Shown: piece after piece, positions 1 through 9,111 of the stretch
Position numbering within the stretch: position 1 is the first letter of the stretch
Layout: every line of letters begins with the position of its first letter
Notes under the pieces: model-generated
What the model saw: the letters and a program-made list of their open reading frames with translations, nothing else
What the model was told of the DNA's origin: nothing
Database searches by the model: none
Program-made: the position numbers and the translations under genes
Source: Comamonadaceae bacterium
Lineage (GTDB): Bacteria; Pseudomonadota; Gammaproteobacteria; Burkholderiales; Burkholderiaceae_C
Assembly: GCA_947455465.1 (NCBI GenBank)
Contig: CANGNS010000001.1
Coordinates: forward strand, 186,001-250,000
Direction: 5' to 3'
Length of the DNA: 64,000 nucleotides

Positions 1-1545
1 CTCGCCGCCGCAGGATCCGCCTTGGCGGCCAGCGGCTTAGAGGCCTGCGCCAGCCTGCCGCCGGTCTGGCAAGTGGCGCCCGAGTTGGACGCGCTTGCGC
101 CCGCCGCCCCGCGCGAGTTCCGTGCCGCCTGGGTTGCCACCGTCGCCAATATCGACTGGCCCAGCCGCAAAGGCCTGAGCAGCGCTGAGCAGCAGGCGCA
201 AATCCGCGCCATCGTGGACCGTGCAGCCGAGCTCGGCCTCAATGCACTGATCCTGCAAGTGCGCACCAGTGCCGATGCCTTCTACCCCTCAGCGCTCGAG
301 CCCTGGAGCGAGTACCTCACCGGCACCCAAGGCCAGGCGCCCGAGCCGTTTTACGACCCGCTGGCACTGTGGATTGAATTGGCCCACGCACGCGGCATGG
401 AGTTGCACGCCTGGTTCAACCCCTTTCGGGCGCGGCAAAGCGCGGGCCGCTCGGCACCGCATGCCAGCCATGTCAGCCAATCCCAACCGACCTGGGTCAA
501 GACCTATGGCGACCAGCTCTGGATGGACCCGGGCGAACCCGCTGCCGCCGCGCACACCCTGGCTGTCTTCCAAGATGTGCTGCAGCGCTACGACGTGGAC
601 GGCATCCATATCGACGACTACTTTTACCCCTACCCGGTGACCGAGAACGCCCAGTCCAAAACCGAGATCGACTTCCCAGACCAGCCCGCGTGGCAACGCT
701 ACCTGGACGGCGGGGGAACGCTGGAGCGCGCGGACTGGCGTCGCGACAACGTGAACCGCCTGGTGGAACGCATTTACACCATGATCCGCAGCACCAAGCC
801 CTGGGTGCAGTTTGGCATCAGCCCTTTTGGCCTGGGCAGACCAGACTTGCGCCCGCCAGGCATTCAAGGCTTTAGCCAGTACCACAAGCTGTACGCCGAC
901 ATTGAGCGCTGGCTACAGCAAGGCACGCTGGATTATTTGGTGCCCCAGCTCTATTGGCGCATGGACCAGGCGGCGCAGGCTTTTGTGCCCTTGCTGGATT
1001 ATTGGAACCAACAAAACAGCCAAGGCCGCCATGTTTATGCCGGTATGTTTACCAGCCGCATTGCGGCGCCGGGCGCCGACAGCGCCAGCGGCTGGGCACC
1101 GTCCGAAATCAGCAAGCAAATCGCCGCCACGCGCGAGCGCGCGCCGGGCAGCGGCCATGTGCACTTCAGCATGGTGGCGCTGATGCAAAACCGCCAAGGC
1201 CTGGCCGACACTTTGCGCACCCAAACCTACGCTCAGCCCGCGCTGGTGCCCGCCTCACCCTGGCTGGGCCAGGCGCTTGCGGCTCTGCCCGTGGCGCAGG
1301 TACGCGCAGCAGGAGAAAACGCCGTGACGCTGCAAATTGCGCCAACGCCGACCGCCCGCCGCTGGGCTCTGTGGCTGCGCTACGGCGAGAAATGGCAATG
1401 GATGCCGAGCACCCAGCCCATCATCACGATAGCTGCAACTTCGCCGGACGGGCTACTCAATGCCGTGGTGGTGTCGGCACTCAATAGGGCCAGCCAAGAG
1501 TCGCCCCGTTTGGGTTTGCTGCCGCCATCAGGAGGCAAAGAATGA
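1..1545 (+). CDS. GHL10-family (DUF187, YngK-like) glycoside hydrolase, 5'-partial
   Basis: The frame is open to the left edge, so the true start probably lies outside the window; a TTG at 22 is the first internal candidate. The first residues are alanine-rich and end in a Leu-Glu-Ala-Cys stretch, which looks like the end of a lipoprotein or Tat signal peptide. A GHL10 (PF02638-like) TIM-barrel domain follows, beginning near PREFRAAWVATVANIDWPS. It carries LILQVRTSADAFYPS, HAWFNPFRA, and DGIHIDDYFYPYP with its acidic residues. Members act on cell-surface glycans. The ATGA overlap with an amino-sugar kinase, then a dipeptide epimerase and a peptide importer, points to peptidoglycan turnover (inference). 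The family call is solid; the substrate is not proven. Confidence 0.85.
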   Translation, partial: LAAAGSALAASGLEACASLPPVWQVAPELDALAPAAPREFRAAWVATVANIDWPSRKGLSSAEQQAQIRAIVDRAAELGLNALILQVRTSADAFYPSALEPWSEYLTGTQGQAPEPFYDPLALWIELAHARGMELHAWFNPFRARQSAGRSAPHASHVSQSQPTWVKTYGDQLWMDPGEPAAAAHTLAVFQDVLQRYDVDGIHIDDYFYPYPVTENAQSKTEIDFPDQPAWQRYLDGGGTLERADWRRDNVNRLVERIYTMIRSTKPWVQFGISPFGLGRPDLRPPGIQGFSQYHKLYADIERWLQQGTLDYLVPQLYWRMDQAAQAFVPLLDYWNQQNSQGRHVYAGMFTSRIAAPGADSASGWAPSEISKQIAATRERAPGSGHVHFSMVALMQNRQGLADTLRTQTYAQPALVPASPWLGQALAALPVAQVRAAGENAVTLQIAPTPTARRWALWLRYGEKWQWMPSTQPIITIAATSPDGLLNAVVVSALNRASQESPRLGLLPPSGGKE

Positions 1546-2468
1546 GCGCCTCGCAAGCGATGGGCTTGGGCCTAGACGCGGGCGGTAGCCGCACCCGCTG
1601 GGCCTTGGCAGATGCACAAGGCCAAACCCTGGCGCAAGGCGAGGTCGCTGGCATGAGCGGCCTGCAAATGCAATCGGATGCGGGTCGCGCCACCTTGCGC
1701 GCCACGCTGCACGAATTGGCGCAGGCACTGCGCGTTACCGGGCCCGTGGGTGACCTGGGGCTGTATGGTGGCTTTACTGGCCTGGGTGGGCCGGCAGAGG
1801 AGGCCCGCATGCTGGCCTTGATGCACGAATGCTTGCCCTTGGCCCCGGGGCGCGCAACCCTAACCCACGACATGGACATCGCCTACCGCGCAGCCTACGC
1901 GCCGGGCGAAGGCTATTTGGTGTACGCGGGCACCGGCTCGATTGCCGCATTCATCGACGCGCATGGCACCACCCTGCGCGCTGGCGGGCGTGGCCCGGCG
2001 CTCGGTGACGAAGGCGCAGGCTACTGGATCGCCCGCGAGGCGCTGGCCTGGGTTTGGCACCAGGAGGATCGCCGCCCCGGCGCTTACCAAGATTCGCCCA
2101 TGGCCCAGCGCCTTTTGGCCGCCGTAGGCGGCACCGACTGGCAACACAGCCGCAGTTTTATGTACGGCAGCGACCGTGGCCGCATCGGTGCGCTGGCGCT
2201 GGAGGTGGCCGCCACCAGCCATGAGGACACATTTGCCCACGCACTGCTGCTGCGCGCGGGGGGTGCTTTGGCAGAACTGGCCCTGCACCTGATCAGCCGC
2301 TGCGGCCCGCGCCCGGTGACCGCTGCGGGGCGGGCGCTGCTGCTCAGCCCCTTGATAGAGCAAGGCATGCGCGCCGCCCTGCCGCCCGAGGTGCAGTTGC
2401 ATGTGCAGCCTGATTTGCAGGCCCACGTCACGGCGGCGCGCCTTGCCGTGCGCCCTGAGCCCAGATAA
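1542..2468 (+). CDS. BadF/BadG-family amino-sugar kinase (N-acetylglucosamine/N-acetylmuramate kinase-like)
   Basis: This 308-aa protein of the ASKHA fold (BadF/BadG/BcrA/BcrD, PF01869) has phosphate-1 motif DAGGSRTRW at residues 12-20, phosphate-2 motif YAGTGSIAAF, and the conserved RGPALGDEGAGYWIA segment typical of eukaryote-type GlcNAc kinases and MurNAc/GlcNAc kinase MurK. It probably phosphorylates a salvaged amino sugar in the cytoplasm with ATP. The start ATG overlaps the stop of the upstream hydrolase and follows a perfect AGGAGG at 1530-1535, so translation is likely coupled. The context (glycan hydrolase, dipeptide epimerase, peptide importer) favours GlcNAc or MurNAc as substrate; which one cannot be read from the sequence. 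Confidence 0.8.
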   Translation: MSASQAMGLGLDAGGSRTRWALADAQGQTLAQGEVAGMSGLQMQSDAGRATLRATLHELAQALRVTGPVGDLGLYGGFTGLGGPAEEARMLALMHECLPLAPGRATLTHDMDIAYRAAYAPGEGYLVYAGTGSIAAFIDAHGTTLRAGGRGPALGDEGAGYWIAREALAWVWHQEDRRPGAYQDSPMAQRLLAAVGGTDWQHSRSFMYGSDRGRIGALALEVAATSHEDTFAHALLLRAGGALAELALHLISRCGPRPVTAAGRALLLSPLIEQGMRAALPPEVQLHVQPDLQAHVTAARLAVRPEPR

Positions 2469-2494
2469 AAAGTACTTCCAGAGCGAACCAAGCC

Positions 2495-3595
2495 ATGCTT
2501 ATTCAACGCATCACCGTAGGCGACATCGTTTTACCGCTGAAAACGCCCTTCAAGACGGCTTTGCGCACCGTCACCGAGTTGCAGGACTTGGTGCTGTGCA
2601 TAGAGACCGACACCGGGCACACCGGCTATGGCGAGGCCGCGCCCACGGCGGTTATCACCGGCGACACTTTGGGCAGCATGCGCGCGGCGCTGGCGCTGAT
2701 TGCCCCGCGCCTGATCGGCAAAGACCTGCGCAATTTCAACGCACTGCTGGCCATCGTGCACCAGACTTTGCTGCACCACAACAGCCTCAAAGCGGCGCTG
2801 GAAATTGCGCTGTACGACCTGCGCGCCCAGCAGTTTGGCGTGCCGCTGTACCAGTTGCTGGGCGGCGGCACGCCGCGCATCAAGACCGACATCACCATCA
2901 GCCTGAACGATGGCGCCACCATGGTGCAAGACAGTCTGGCAGCGGTGGCGCAAGGCTTTGATGCGCTGAAAATCAAAGTGGGCGCAGCCGATTGGCGCGC
3001 CGATGTAGACAACACGCTGGCCATTTACCGCGCTGTGGGCCCCAAGATCAAGCTGCTTTTGGACGCCAACCAGGCCTGGAGCCCCAAGGAAGCGGTGCGC
3101 ATCATCCAGGCGCTCGAAAATGCCGGTGTAGATTTGGCCTGCGTGGAGCAACCCGTGGCGGCCGACGATGGCGCCGGCCTGGCTTTCGTGACCGCGCACA
3201 CCCGCACGCCGATCTTGGCCGACGAATCGGCGCGCAGTGTGCACGATGTGCTGCAGATTTTTGCCACCCACAGTGCCGACCTGATCAACATCAAACTGAT
3301 GAAAATGGCCGGTATCAGCCAGGCCATCGAGGTGGCCCAACTGGCGCGGCGCCACCAACGCCACTGCATGCTGGGCTGCATGCTCGAGAGCGGCATCAGC
3401 GTCACCGCCGCTGCGCACTTTGCCGTGGCCTTTGCCGATGTTGTGCGGCTGATCGACCTGGACGGCCCGATGCTCTGCCAAGGCAGCGCCATCGAAGGCG
3501 GCATGGGGATGGACGGCCCTTGGATCACCCTGCCCGATACGCCGGGCCTGGGTATCAGCGCCGTGCGGGGTCTGCGCGATGTGCAGCACTATTAG
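2495..3595 (+). CDS. Dipeptide epimerase, L-Ala-D/L-Glu epimerase-like (enolase superfamily)
   Basis: This 366-aa protein of the muconate-lactonizing subgroup has the full catalytic set: KxK at 159-161, metal ligands Asp190 (LLLDANQAW), Glu218 (CVEQP) and Asp243 (ILADES), and the opposite-face base Lys267 (INIKLMKMAG). In this subgroup the arrangement supports 1,1-proton transfer on dipeptides. The expected role is converting L-Ala-D-Glu from murein peptides to L-Ala-L-Glu so that ordinary peptidases can degrade it. It lies 26 bp after the sugar kinase, in the same operon. Other dipeptide specificities exist in this family, so the murein assignment rests on context. Confidence 0.82.
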   Translation: MLIQRITVGDIVLPLKTPFKTALRTVTELQDLVLCIETDTGHTGYGEAAPTAVITGDTLGSMRAALALIAPRLIGKDLRNFNALLAIVHQTLLHHNSLKAALEIALYDLRAQQFGVPLYQLLGGGTPRIKTDITISLNDGATMVQDSLAAVAQGFDALKIKVGAADWRADVDNTLAIYRAVGPKIKLLLDANQAWSPKEAVRIIQALENAGVDLACVEQPVAADDGAGLAFVTAHTRTPILADESARSVHDVLQIFATHSADLINIKLMKMAGISQAIEVAQLARRHQRHCMLGCMLESGISVTAAAHFAVAFADVVRLIDLDGPMLCQGSAIEGGMGMDGPWITLPDTPGLGISAVRGLRDVQHY

Positions 3596-3604
3596 GGGGC
3601 GGCT

Positions 3605-4957
3605 ATGTATGCCACAGCTTTTACCCCACTGCGCAAGCGGTTTTGGCGCGGGGCCCTGCTTGGGGCCTGCATGTTGGCTGGCATGAGCGGCGCCCTGCAA
3701 GCGGCAGAGCCGCCGGTAACGCGCACGCTGCAAGCCATCGTGTCCGCGCCAGACACGCCCTTGGCCAGCATGTCTGCATTGGTTATTCGCGGCGGGCAGG
3801 TGGTCTACGAAGGCCAATTCGGCCTGCGCCAGATGCCCCAAACCGAGGGCGCGCCCGGCCTGCCGGCCGACCACGAAACGCTGTACCGCGTGGCCTCGGT
3901 TTCCAAGCTGGTCACCACCATCGGCCTGATGCGCTTGGTTGAAGCGGGCCAGCTCGACCTGGACGCCGACCTTAGCCAGTACCTGGGCTACGCGCTGCGC
4001 AACCCGCACTTTGCGCAAGCGCCCATCACGGCCCGCATGCTGCTGACGCACACCTCGTCCTTGCGCGACGGCGGTGGGTATTTCATGCCCTTGGGCACCT
4101 CGCTGCAAACGGCACTGCAAGGCGGCAACCCCGCCGCCTGGGCAAGCCCCCAGGCCGACGCAGACCGCGCGCCGGGACGCTATTTTGCGTATTGCAACCT
4201 CAATTTCGTGGTGCTGGGCACGCTCATCGAGCGCATCACCGCCAAGCGTTTTGATGTCTATATGCAAGAGGCCGTGCTGCGCCCGCTGGGCATTGCCGGC
4301 GGCTTTACGCCCGAAACCCTGAACCAAGCCGATATCAGCCACCTGGCCGTGCTCTACCGCAAAGGGCAGGACGGCAAATTCCAGCCCAAGGGCCCGTGGG
4401 TGGCCCAAACCGACAACTTTCAAGGCCAGATGCCCGCACCGCGCGCCGGTTTGCAGGACTATGTGCCCGGCACCAATGCCAGCGGTTTCGGACCGCAAGG
4501 TGGCTTGCGCATCAGTGTGGCCGGCCTGGGGCGCATCATGCAACTGCTGATGAACCAAGGCAGCCTGGACGGGGTGCGCCTGCTGCGCCCAGCATCGGTG
4601 GCCGCCATGCTGCAGCCGCAATGGCGCGCGCAGTCCAACCCGGCCCAGGGCGACACTTTGGACAGCTTATTCCAGTCCTGGGCTTTGGGCGCGCAAGTGT
4701 TTGTCGATGCCAGCGGCCCCAGCAGCGGGGACCGGCTGGCCGCGCGCGGTGGCATTGCCGCGGTGGGGCACCTGGGCTTTGCCTACGGGCTGCACGCCGG
4801 CTTTATTTTTGACCCGGTCAAGCGCAATGGGGTGGTCTATGCCCTGGGCGGCGATGGCGACGACCCGGCGCTGTACCGGGGCCGCTATTCGTCTTTTCCG
4901 CTGTGGGAAGAGCGTGTGCTGGACGCCTTGTGGAGCGTTGCCGATCCGGCGCCTTAG
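3605..4957 (+). CDS. Exported SxxK serine hydrolase (beta-lactamase/AmpH-like, class C fold)
   Basis: This 450-aa protein has a signal peptide: basic start, hydrophobic segment, Ala-x-Ala-type end near residue 34. The beta-lactamase family domain (PF00144) has nucleophile Ser98 and Lys101 in ASVSK, a YxN-type triad Tyr196-Cys197-Asn198, and the LLTHTSSLRDG segment usual in this family. It probably works in the periplasm as a DD-peptidase or esterase; a true beta-lactamase is less likely. It starts 9 bp after the dipeptide epimerase, which suggests trimming of murein peptides before import. Substrate unknown. Confidence 0.8.
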   Translation: MYATAFTPLRKRFWRGALLGACMLAGMSGALQAAEPPVTRTLQAIVSAPDTPLASMSALVIRGGQVVYEGQFGLRQMPQTEGAPGLPADHETLYRVASVSKLVTTIGLMRLVEAGQLDLDADLSQYLGYALRNPHFAQAPITARMLLTHTSSLRDGGGYFMPLGTSLQTALQGGNPAAWASPQADADRAPGRYFAYCNLNFVVLGTLIERITAKRFDVYMQEAVLRPLGIAGGFTPETLNQADISHLAVLYRKGQDGKFQPKGPWVAQTDNFQGQMPAPRAGLQDYVPGTNASGFGPQGGLRISVAGLGRIMQLLMNQGSLDGVRLLRPASVAAMLQPQWRAQSNPAQGDTLDSLFQSWALGAQVFVDASGPSSGDRLAARGGIAAVGHLGFAYGLHAGFIFDPVKRNGVVYALGGDGDDPALYRGRYSSFPLWEERVLDALWSVADPAP

Positions 4958-4963
4958 CGGGAA

Positions 4964-6241
4964 TTAGTCGCGCCGGCTGATGCGCGCACCCAGCGCCAGC
5001 AGCTTTTCCTCGACGCGCTCGTAGCCGCGCTCGATCATGTTGGCGTTTTGCACCGTGCTTTTTCCGCTGGCGCACAGAGCCGCGCCCAACAGCGCCATGC
5101 CGGCCCGGATGTCGGGCGAGACCATGGTGGTGCCGCGCAGGCGCGAGCGTCCGCTGATCACCACGCGGTGCGGGTCGCAAACCACGGCATTGGCGCCCAT
5201 GGCAATCAGGCGGTCCACAAAATACAGACGCGATTCGAACATCTTCTCGAAAAACAGCACATTGCCCTCAACCTGCGTGGCCAGCGTGATCATGCAGCTC
5301 ATCTGGTCGGTGGCAAATTGCGGCCAGGGGCCGTCGCCGATCACGGGCATGGAGCCGTCGTAGTCGCGCAGCACGCGCAAATCTTGCTGCTCGGGCAAAA
5401 AGATGTGGTCTTTGTACAGCTCGATCTTGACGCCCAGCGTGGAAAACACGCGCCGGCACATCCAATAGGAATGCAAATCGGTGCCTTCCACTTTGATTTC
5501 ACCGCCGGTGGCCGCCGCCAGCGCAAGGTAGGAGGCCGCCTCGATATGGTCGTGGCAGACCTGGTGGGTGGTGCCCGAGAGGGATTCCACGCCCTCCACC
5601 GTCAGCTGGTTGGTGCCGATGCCGCTGATTTTTGCGCCCATGGCGTTGAGCATGTGGGCCAGGTCCTGGACGTGCGGCTCGCAGGCGGCGTTGCGGATGA
5701 TGGTGGCGCCTTGGCTGACCACGGCAGCCATCAAAATGTGCTCGGTGCCCGTCACCGAAGGCTCGTCAAAAAACAAATCGGCGCCACGCAGGCCCTGGGG
5801 CACGGCAAAGTCGTAGGTTTCGCCCAATTCCACGCTGGCGCCCAATTTTTGCAGGCCATAAAAATGGGTGTCCAGGCGGCGCCGGCCAATCACGTCACCG
5901 CCCGGCGGGTAGAGCGTGGCTTTGCCCAGGCGGTGCAGCATCGGGGCGACGCACAAAATCGAGGTGCGGGTTTTGTTGCACAGCTCGCGGCTGATCTGGC
6001 TGCTTTGCAGACTGGCCACATGCACGCTGATGCGCTCGCCACTGCGCTCGACCTTGCCGCCCAGGGCGACGATGACGTCCAGCATATGGCGCACGTCGAT
6101 GATGTCGGGCACGTTGTCCAGCACCATCTCCTGGTCGGTCAGGATACAGGCGGCGATCATGGGCAAGATGGCGTTCTTGTTGCCCGATGCACGCACGGTG
6201 CCACGCAGCGCTACGCCGCCTTCGATTTCAAATGTTGACAT
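4964..6241 (-). CDS. murA: UDP-GlcNAc 1-carboxyvinyltransferase homologue (MurA-like) with Asp at the Cys115 position
   Basis: This 425-aa EPSP-synthase-fold protein is colinear with MurA, which transfers enolpyruvate from PEP to UDP-GlcNAc in the first committed step of peptidoglycan synthesis. Lys22 (GNKNAILP), Arg120 region (IGRRRLDTH), Asp312 (FATDQ) and Arg405 (RGYERVEEKL) are present. The loop reads YPPGGDVIGR, so residue 116, which aligns with E. coli Cys115, is Asp. Enzymes with Asp here (M. tuberculosis, Chlamydia) remain active but resist fosfomycin. Start chosen at MSTFEIEGG; the frame runs further upstream without family similarity. It converges on the serine hydrolase and diverges from the peptide importer. 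It may be a second, recycling-linked paralogue. Confidence 0.87.
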   Translation of the reverse strand: MSTFEIEGGVALRGTVRASGNKNAILPMIAACILTDQEMVLDNVPDIIDVRHMLDVIVALGGKVERSGERISVHVASLQSSQISRELCNKTRTSILCVAPMLHRLGKATLYPPGGDVIGRRRLDTHFYGLQKLGASVELGETYDFAVPQGLRGADLFFDEPSVTGTEHILMAAVVSQGATIIRNAACEPHVQDLAHMLNAMGAKISGIGTNQLTVEGVESLSGTTHQVCHDHIEAASYLALAAATGGEIKVEGTDLHSYWMCRRVFSTLGVKIELYKDHIFLPEQQDLRVLRDYDGSMPVIGDGPWPQFATDQMSCMITLATQVEGNVLFFEKMFESRLYFVDRLIAMGANAVVCDPHRVVISGRSRLRGTTMVSPDIRAGMALLGAALCASGKSTVQNANMIERGYERVEEKLLALGARISRRD

Positions 6242-6396
6242 GGATCTGTAGAGATGGGGTAAGGAGGCGGTAATGGAGGCGGTAGTGGGGGTACGGTACG
6301 GCGATACGCCCAAGGACCGCGTTAATGGCGCCGATTTTGCCATGCGCGCTTCCCGTACACTGTTCTGGTCACAGACCACCCAGGAACGTTTAGGCT

Positions 6397-8013
6397 ATGA
6401 AACCATTTTTCTCCCCCTTGCGTCGCCGCAGCCTCCCCCTGGCGCTGGCCGCCTTGCTCAGCGCCGCTGCGGCCGTGCAGCCCGCCGTGGCCGGCACGCC
6501 CAAAGACACTTTGGTGCTGGCCGCCGCCTTTGACGACGTCATCACCATGGACCCGGCCGAGGCCTTTGAGATTTCGACAGGCGAAATTCTGGGCAACACC
6601 TATGACCGTTTGCTGCGCTTTGATATCAACGACCCGTCCAAATTGCTGGGCGACGTGGCCAAGTCCTGGACGGTATCGGCCGACGGCAAGACCTTCACCT
6701 TCACGCTCAAGCCGGGCCTGAAATTTGCCTCGGGCAACCCGCTGGGTGCGGAAGATGTGGCCTTTTCCCTGCAGCGTGCGGTATTGCTGGACAAAACGCC
6801 GGCTTTCATCCTCACGCAGTTCGGCCTGAGCAAAGCCAATGTGCGCGATATGGTCAAAGCCACCGGCCCACTGACGGTGACCGTGGAGACCGACAAAGCC
6901 TACGCCAGCACCTTTGTGCTCAACTGCCTGACGGCCAACATCGCCAGCATCGTAGACAAGCAGTTGCTGCTGTCCAAAGAGCAAAACGGCGACATGGGCT
7001 ACGCCTGGCTCAAGACCAATTACGCGGGCTCAGGCCCCTACAAGCTGCGCGAGTGGCGCGCCAATGAAATCCTCACCCTGGAGCGCAACGAGCAGTACGC
7101 CGGCACCAAAGCCAAGCTGGTGCGGGTGATTTACCGCCACGTCAAAGAATCGGCCACGCAGCGCCTGCTGCTGGAAAAAGGCGATATCGATATCGCCCGT
7201 AACCTCGCACCCCAAGACCTGGCGGCCATGGCCGGCCAGGCGGGCGTCAAGGTGACCTCGACCCCCAAAGGCACTTTGTTCTACATCAGCATGAACATGA
7301 AAAACGCCAACTTCGCCAAGCCCGAAGTGCGCGAGGCCATGAAATACCTGGTCGACTATGGCGCCATTGGCGACACCTTGATGAAAGACATCGGGGTGAT
7401 CCAGCAAAACTTTCTGCCCCTGGGCCTGCTGGGCGCGAGCAAAGTCAACCCTTATAAGTTAGATGTGGCCAAAGCCAAGGCGCTTTTGGCGAAAGCGGGC
7501 TTAGCCGATGGCTTTAAGGTAACCATGGACGTGCGCACCGTGCAGCCGGTGCAAGGCATTGCCGAGGCGGTGCAGCAAACCGCCAAGCGCGCCGGCATCG
7601 ATATCGAAATCCTGCCGGGCGATGGCAAACAAACGCTGACCAAGTACCGCGCCCGCTCCCACGATATGTATATTGGCCAATGGGGTGCCGACTACTGGGA
7701 CCCGCACACCAATGCCGACACCTTCGTACGCAACCCAGACAACGCCGATGACGCCAAGGCCAAACCGCTGACCTGGCGCAATTCCTGGGCCATCCCGGAG
7801 ATGACCAAAAAAGCCGACGCCGCCGTGCTCGAGCGCGACCCGGCCAAACGCCGCGCCATGTACGAGGCGCTGCAAACCGAGTTCCGCAAGACCAGCCCGT
7901 TTGTCATGCTGTTCCAGCAGACCGAGGTGGCCGCCGTGCGCAGCCATGTGGACGGGCTCAAGCTGGGCCCTACCTCCGACACCACCTACCTCTTTGGCGT
8001 CTCCAAACGCTAG
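6397..8013 (+). CDS. Periplasmic peptide-binding protein of an ABC importer (DppA/MppA-type, SBP_bac_5)
   Basis: This 538-aa protein has a clear Sec signal peptide (basic LRRRSLPLALAALL, Ala-rich end near residue 32) and a family 5 solute-binding domain. It carries typical signatures such as NTYDRLLRFD, AKSWTVSADGKTFTFTLKPG and the C-terminal NPDNADD/RNSWAIPEM region. It captures oligopeptides or murein peptides and delivers them to the downstream permease pair. It is the first gene of the five-gene importer, 7 bp before the first permease, and is transcribed divergently from the MurA homologue. The 155-bp divergent region holds short GGAGGCGGTA-like repeats near 6264-6290. A murein-peptide role is inferred from neighbours. 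Confidence 0.88.
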   Translation: MKPFFSPLRRRSLPLALAALLSAAAAVQPAVAGTPKDTLVLAAAFDDVITMDPAEAFEISTGEILGNTYDRLLRFDINDPSKLLGDVAKSWTVSADGKTFTFTLKPGLKFASGNPLGAEDVAFSLQRAVLLDKTPAFILTQFGLSKANVRDMVKATGPLTVTVETDKAYASTFVLNCLTANIASIVDKQLLLSKEQNGDMGYAWLKTNYAGSGPYKLREWRANEILTLERNEQYAGTKAKLVRVIYRHVKESATQRLLLEKGDIDIARNLAPQDLAAMAGQAGVKVTSTPKGTLFYISMNMKNANFAKPEVREAMKYLVDYGAIGDTLMKDIGVIQQNFLPLGLLGASKVNPYKLDVAKAKALLAKAGLADGFKVTMDVRTVQPVQGIAEAVQQTAKRAGIDIEILPGDGKQTLTKYRARSHDMYIGQWGADYWDPHTNADTFVRNPDNADDAKAKPLTWRNSWAIPEMTKKADAAVLERDPAKRRAMYEALQTEFRKTSPFVMLFQQTEVAAVRSHVDGLKLGPTSDTTYLFGVSKR

Positions 8014-8019
8014 GCCGCT

Positions 8020-9111
8020 TTGCCCGATCTGCCCGAACTGCCCGTGGCCCACCGCGCACCCGCATCAGGCCCGCTACCGGCCGGTAGGCGCCTGCGCCAG
8101 GGGCTGCGCGCTGGTGCCCGCTTGTTGCTGGCATTGGTGCTGACTTACCTGGGTTTGCTGGCGGTTACCTTCTTTATCGGGCGGGTCATTCCGGTCGATC
8201 CGGTGCTGGCCATCGTGGGCGACCATGCGCCCGAGCATGTGGTGGCTAGGGTCCGGGAGGACATGGGACTCAATAAGCCTCTGTATATTCAGTTTGGCAT
8301 TTATCTCCACAAAGTTGCGCAAGGCGACTTCGGCACCTCGGTGCTCACGGCCAACCCAGTGATGCAGGACATTGCCCGCGCCTTCCCGGCCACGCTGGAG
8401 CTGGCAACAGCAGGCATCTTGATCGGCGTGTTGGTAGGCGTGCCCTTGGGTGTGTGGAGCGCGGTGGGCCGGGGCAGCCTGGTCGATCACCTGGTGCGTG
8501 TGATGGGCCTCATCGGTTATTCGGTGCCGATTTTTTGGCTGGGGCTGATGGGGCTGCTGGTCTTTTATGCGCGCCTGGGCTGGGTGGCCGGGCCGGGGCG
8601 CATTGATGTGGTTTACCAGTACAGCGTGGAGACGGTCACCGGCTTGCTGCTGCTGGACGCCGCACTGGGCGGGCAATGGGAGGCCTTTGCCAATGCGCTC
8701 TCGCACCTGGCCTTGCCCGCCGCCTTGCTCGGGTATTTTTCGCTGGCCTACATCAGCCGCATGACGCGCTCTTTCATGCTCAAAGAATTGGCGCAGGAGT
8801 ACATCGTCGCCGCGCGGGCCAAGGGCTTGTCCGAGACCCACATTATTTGGCGCCACGCTTTGCGCAACGCCATGGTGCCCCTGGTGACGGTGATCGCCTT
8901 GTCTTACGCGGGCTTGCTGGAAGGCTCGGTACTTACCGAAACCGTGTTCTCCTGGCCGGGCCTGGGCCTGTACCTGACCAACTCCCTGCAAAACGCCGAT
9001 ATGAACGCGGTGCTGGGCTCGACCATCGTGGTGGGCTCGGTGTTTATCGGGCTCAATTTGCTCTCCGATGTGCTCTACCAGTGGCTCGATCCTCGCACCC
9101 ACCGCCGATGA
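8020..9111 (+). CDS. dppB: Peptide ABC transporter permease (DppB-type)
   Basis: This 363-aa integral membrane protein has about six hydrophobic segments. The first lies near residues 36-58, before the characteristic GRVIPVDPV periplasmic loop. The EAA loop for ATPase contact is in the C-terminal half (YIVAARAKGLSETHIIWRHA). It is the DppB/OppB half of the inner-membrane channel. The TTG at 8020 is the first possible start; the N-terminal 30 residues are poorly conserved in appearance, so the true start could be a little downstream. It overlaps the next permease by ATGA. Confidence 0.87.
   Translation: MPDLPELPVAHRAPASGPLPAGRRLRQGLRAGARLLLALVLTYLGLLAVTFFIGRVIPVDPVLAIVGDHAPEHVVARVREDMGLNKPLYIQFGIYLHKVAQGDFGTSVLTANPVMQDIARAFPATLELATAGILIGVLVGVPLGVWSAVGRGSLVDHLVRVMGLIGYSVPIFWLGLMGLLVFYARLGWVAGPGRIDVVYQYSVETVTGLLLLDAALGGQWEAFANALSHLALPAALLGYFSLAYISRMTRSFMLKELAQEYIVAARAKGLSETHIIWRHALRNAMVPLVTVIALSYAGLLEGSVLTETVFSWPGLGLYLTNSLQNADMNAVLGSTIVVGSVFIGLNLLSDVLYQWLDPRTHRR

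Noticed and set aside
2531..4621. Long antisense open frame opposite the epimerase and serine hydrolase genes
   Set aside because: It mirrors the codon pattern of the well-supported plus-strand genes and shows no domain. High GC at third positions creates such frames throughout the window, for example 52842-54815 and 61737-63500 on the minus strand.
6337..6361. TTGCCA and TACACT as promoter of the peptide importer
   Set aside because: The spacer is only 13 bp, too short for a sigma-70 promoter.
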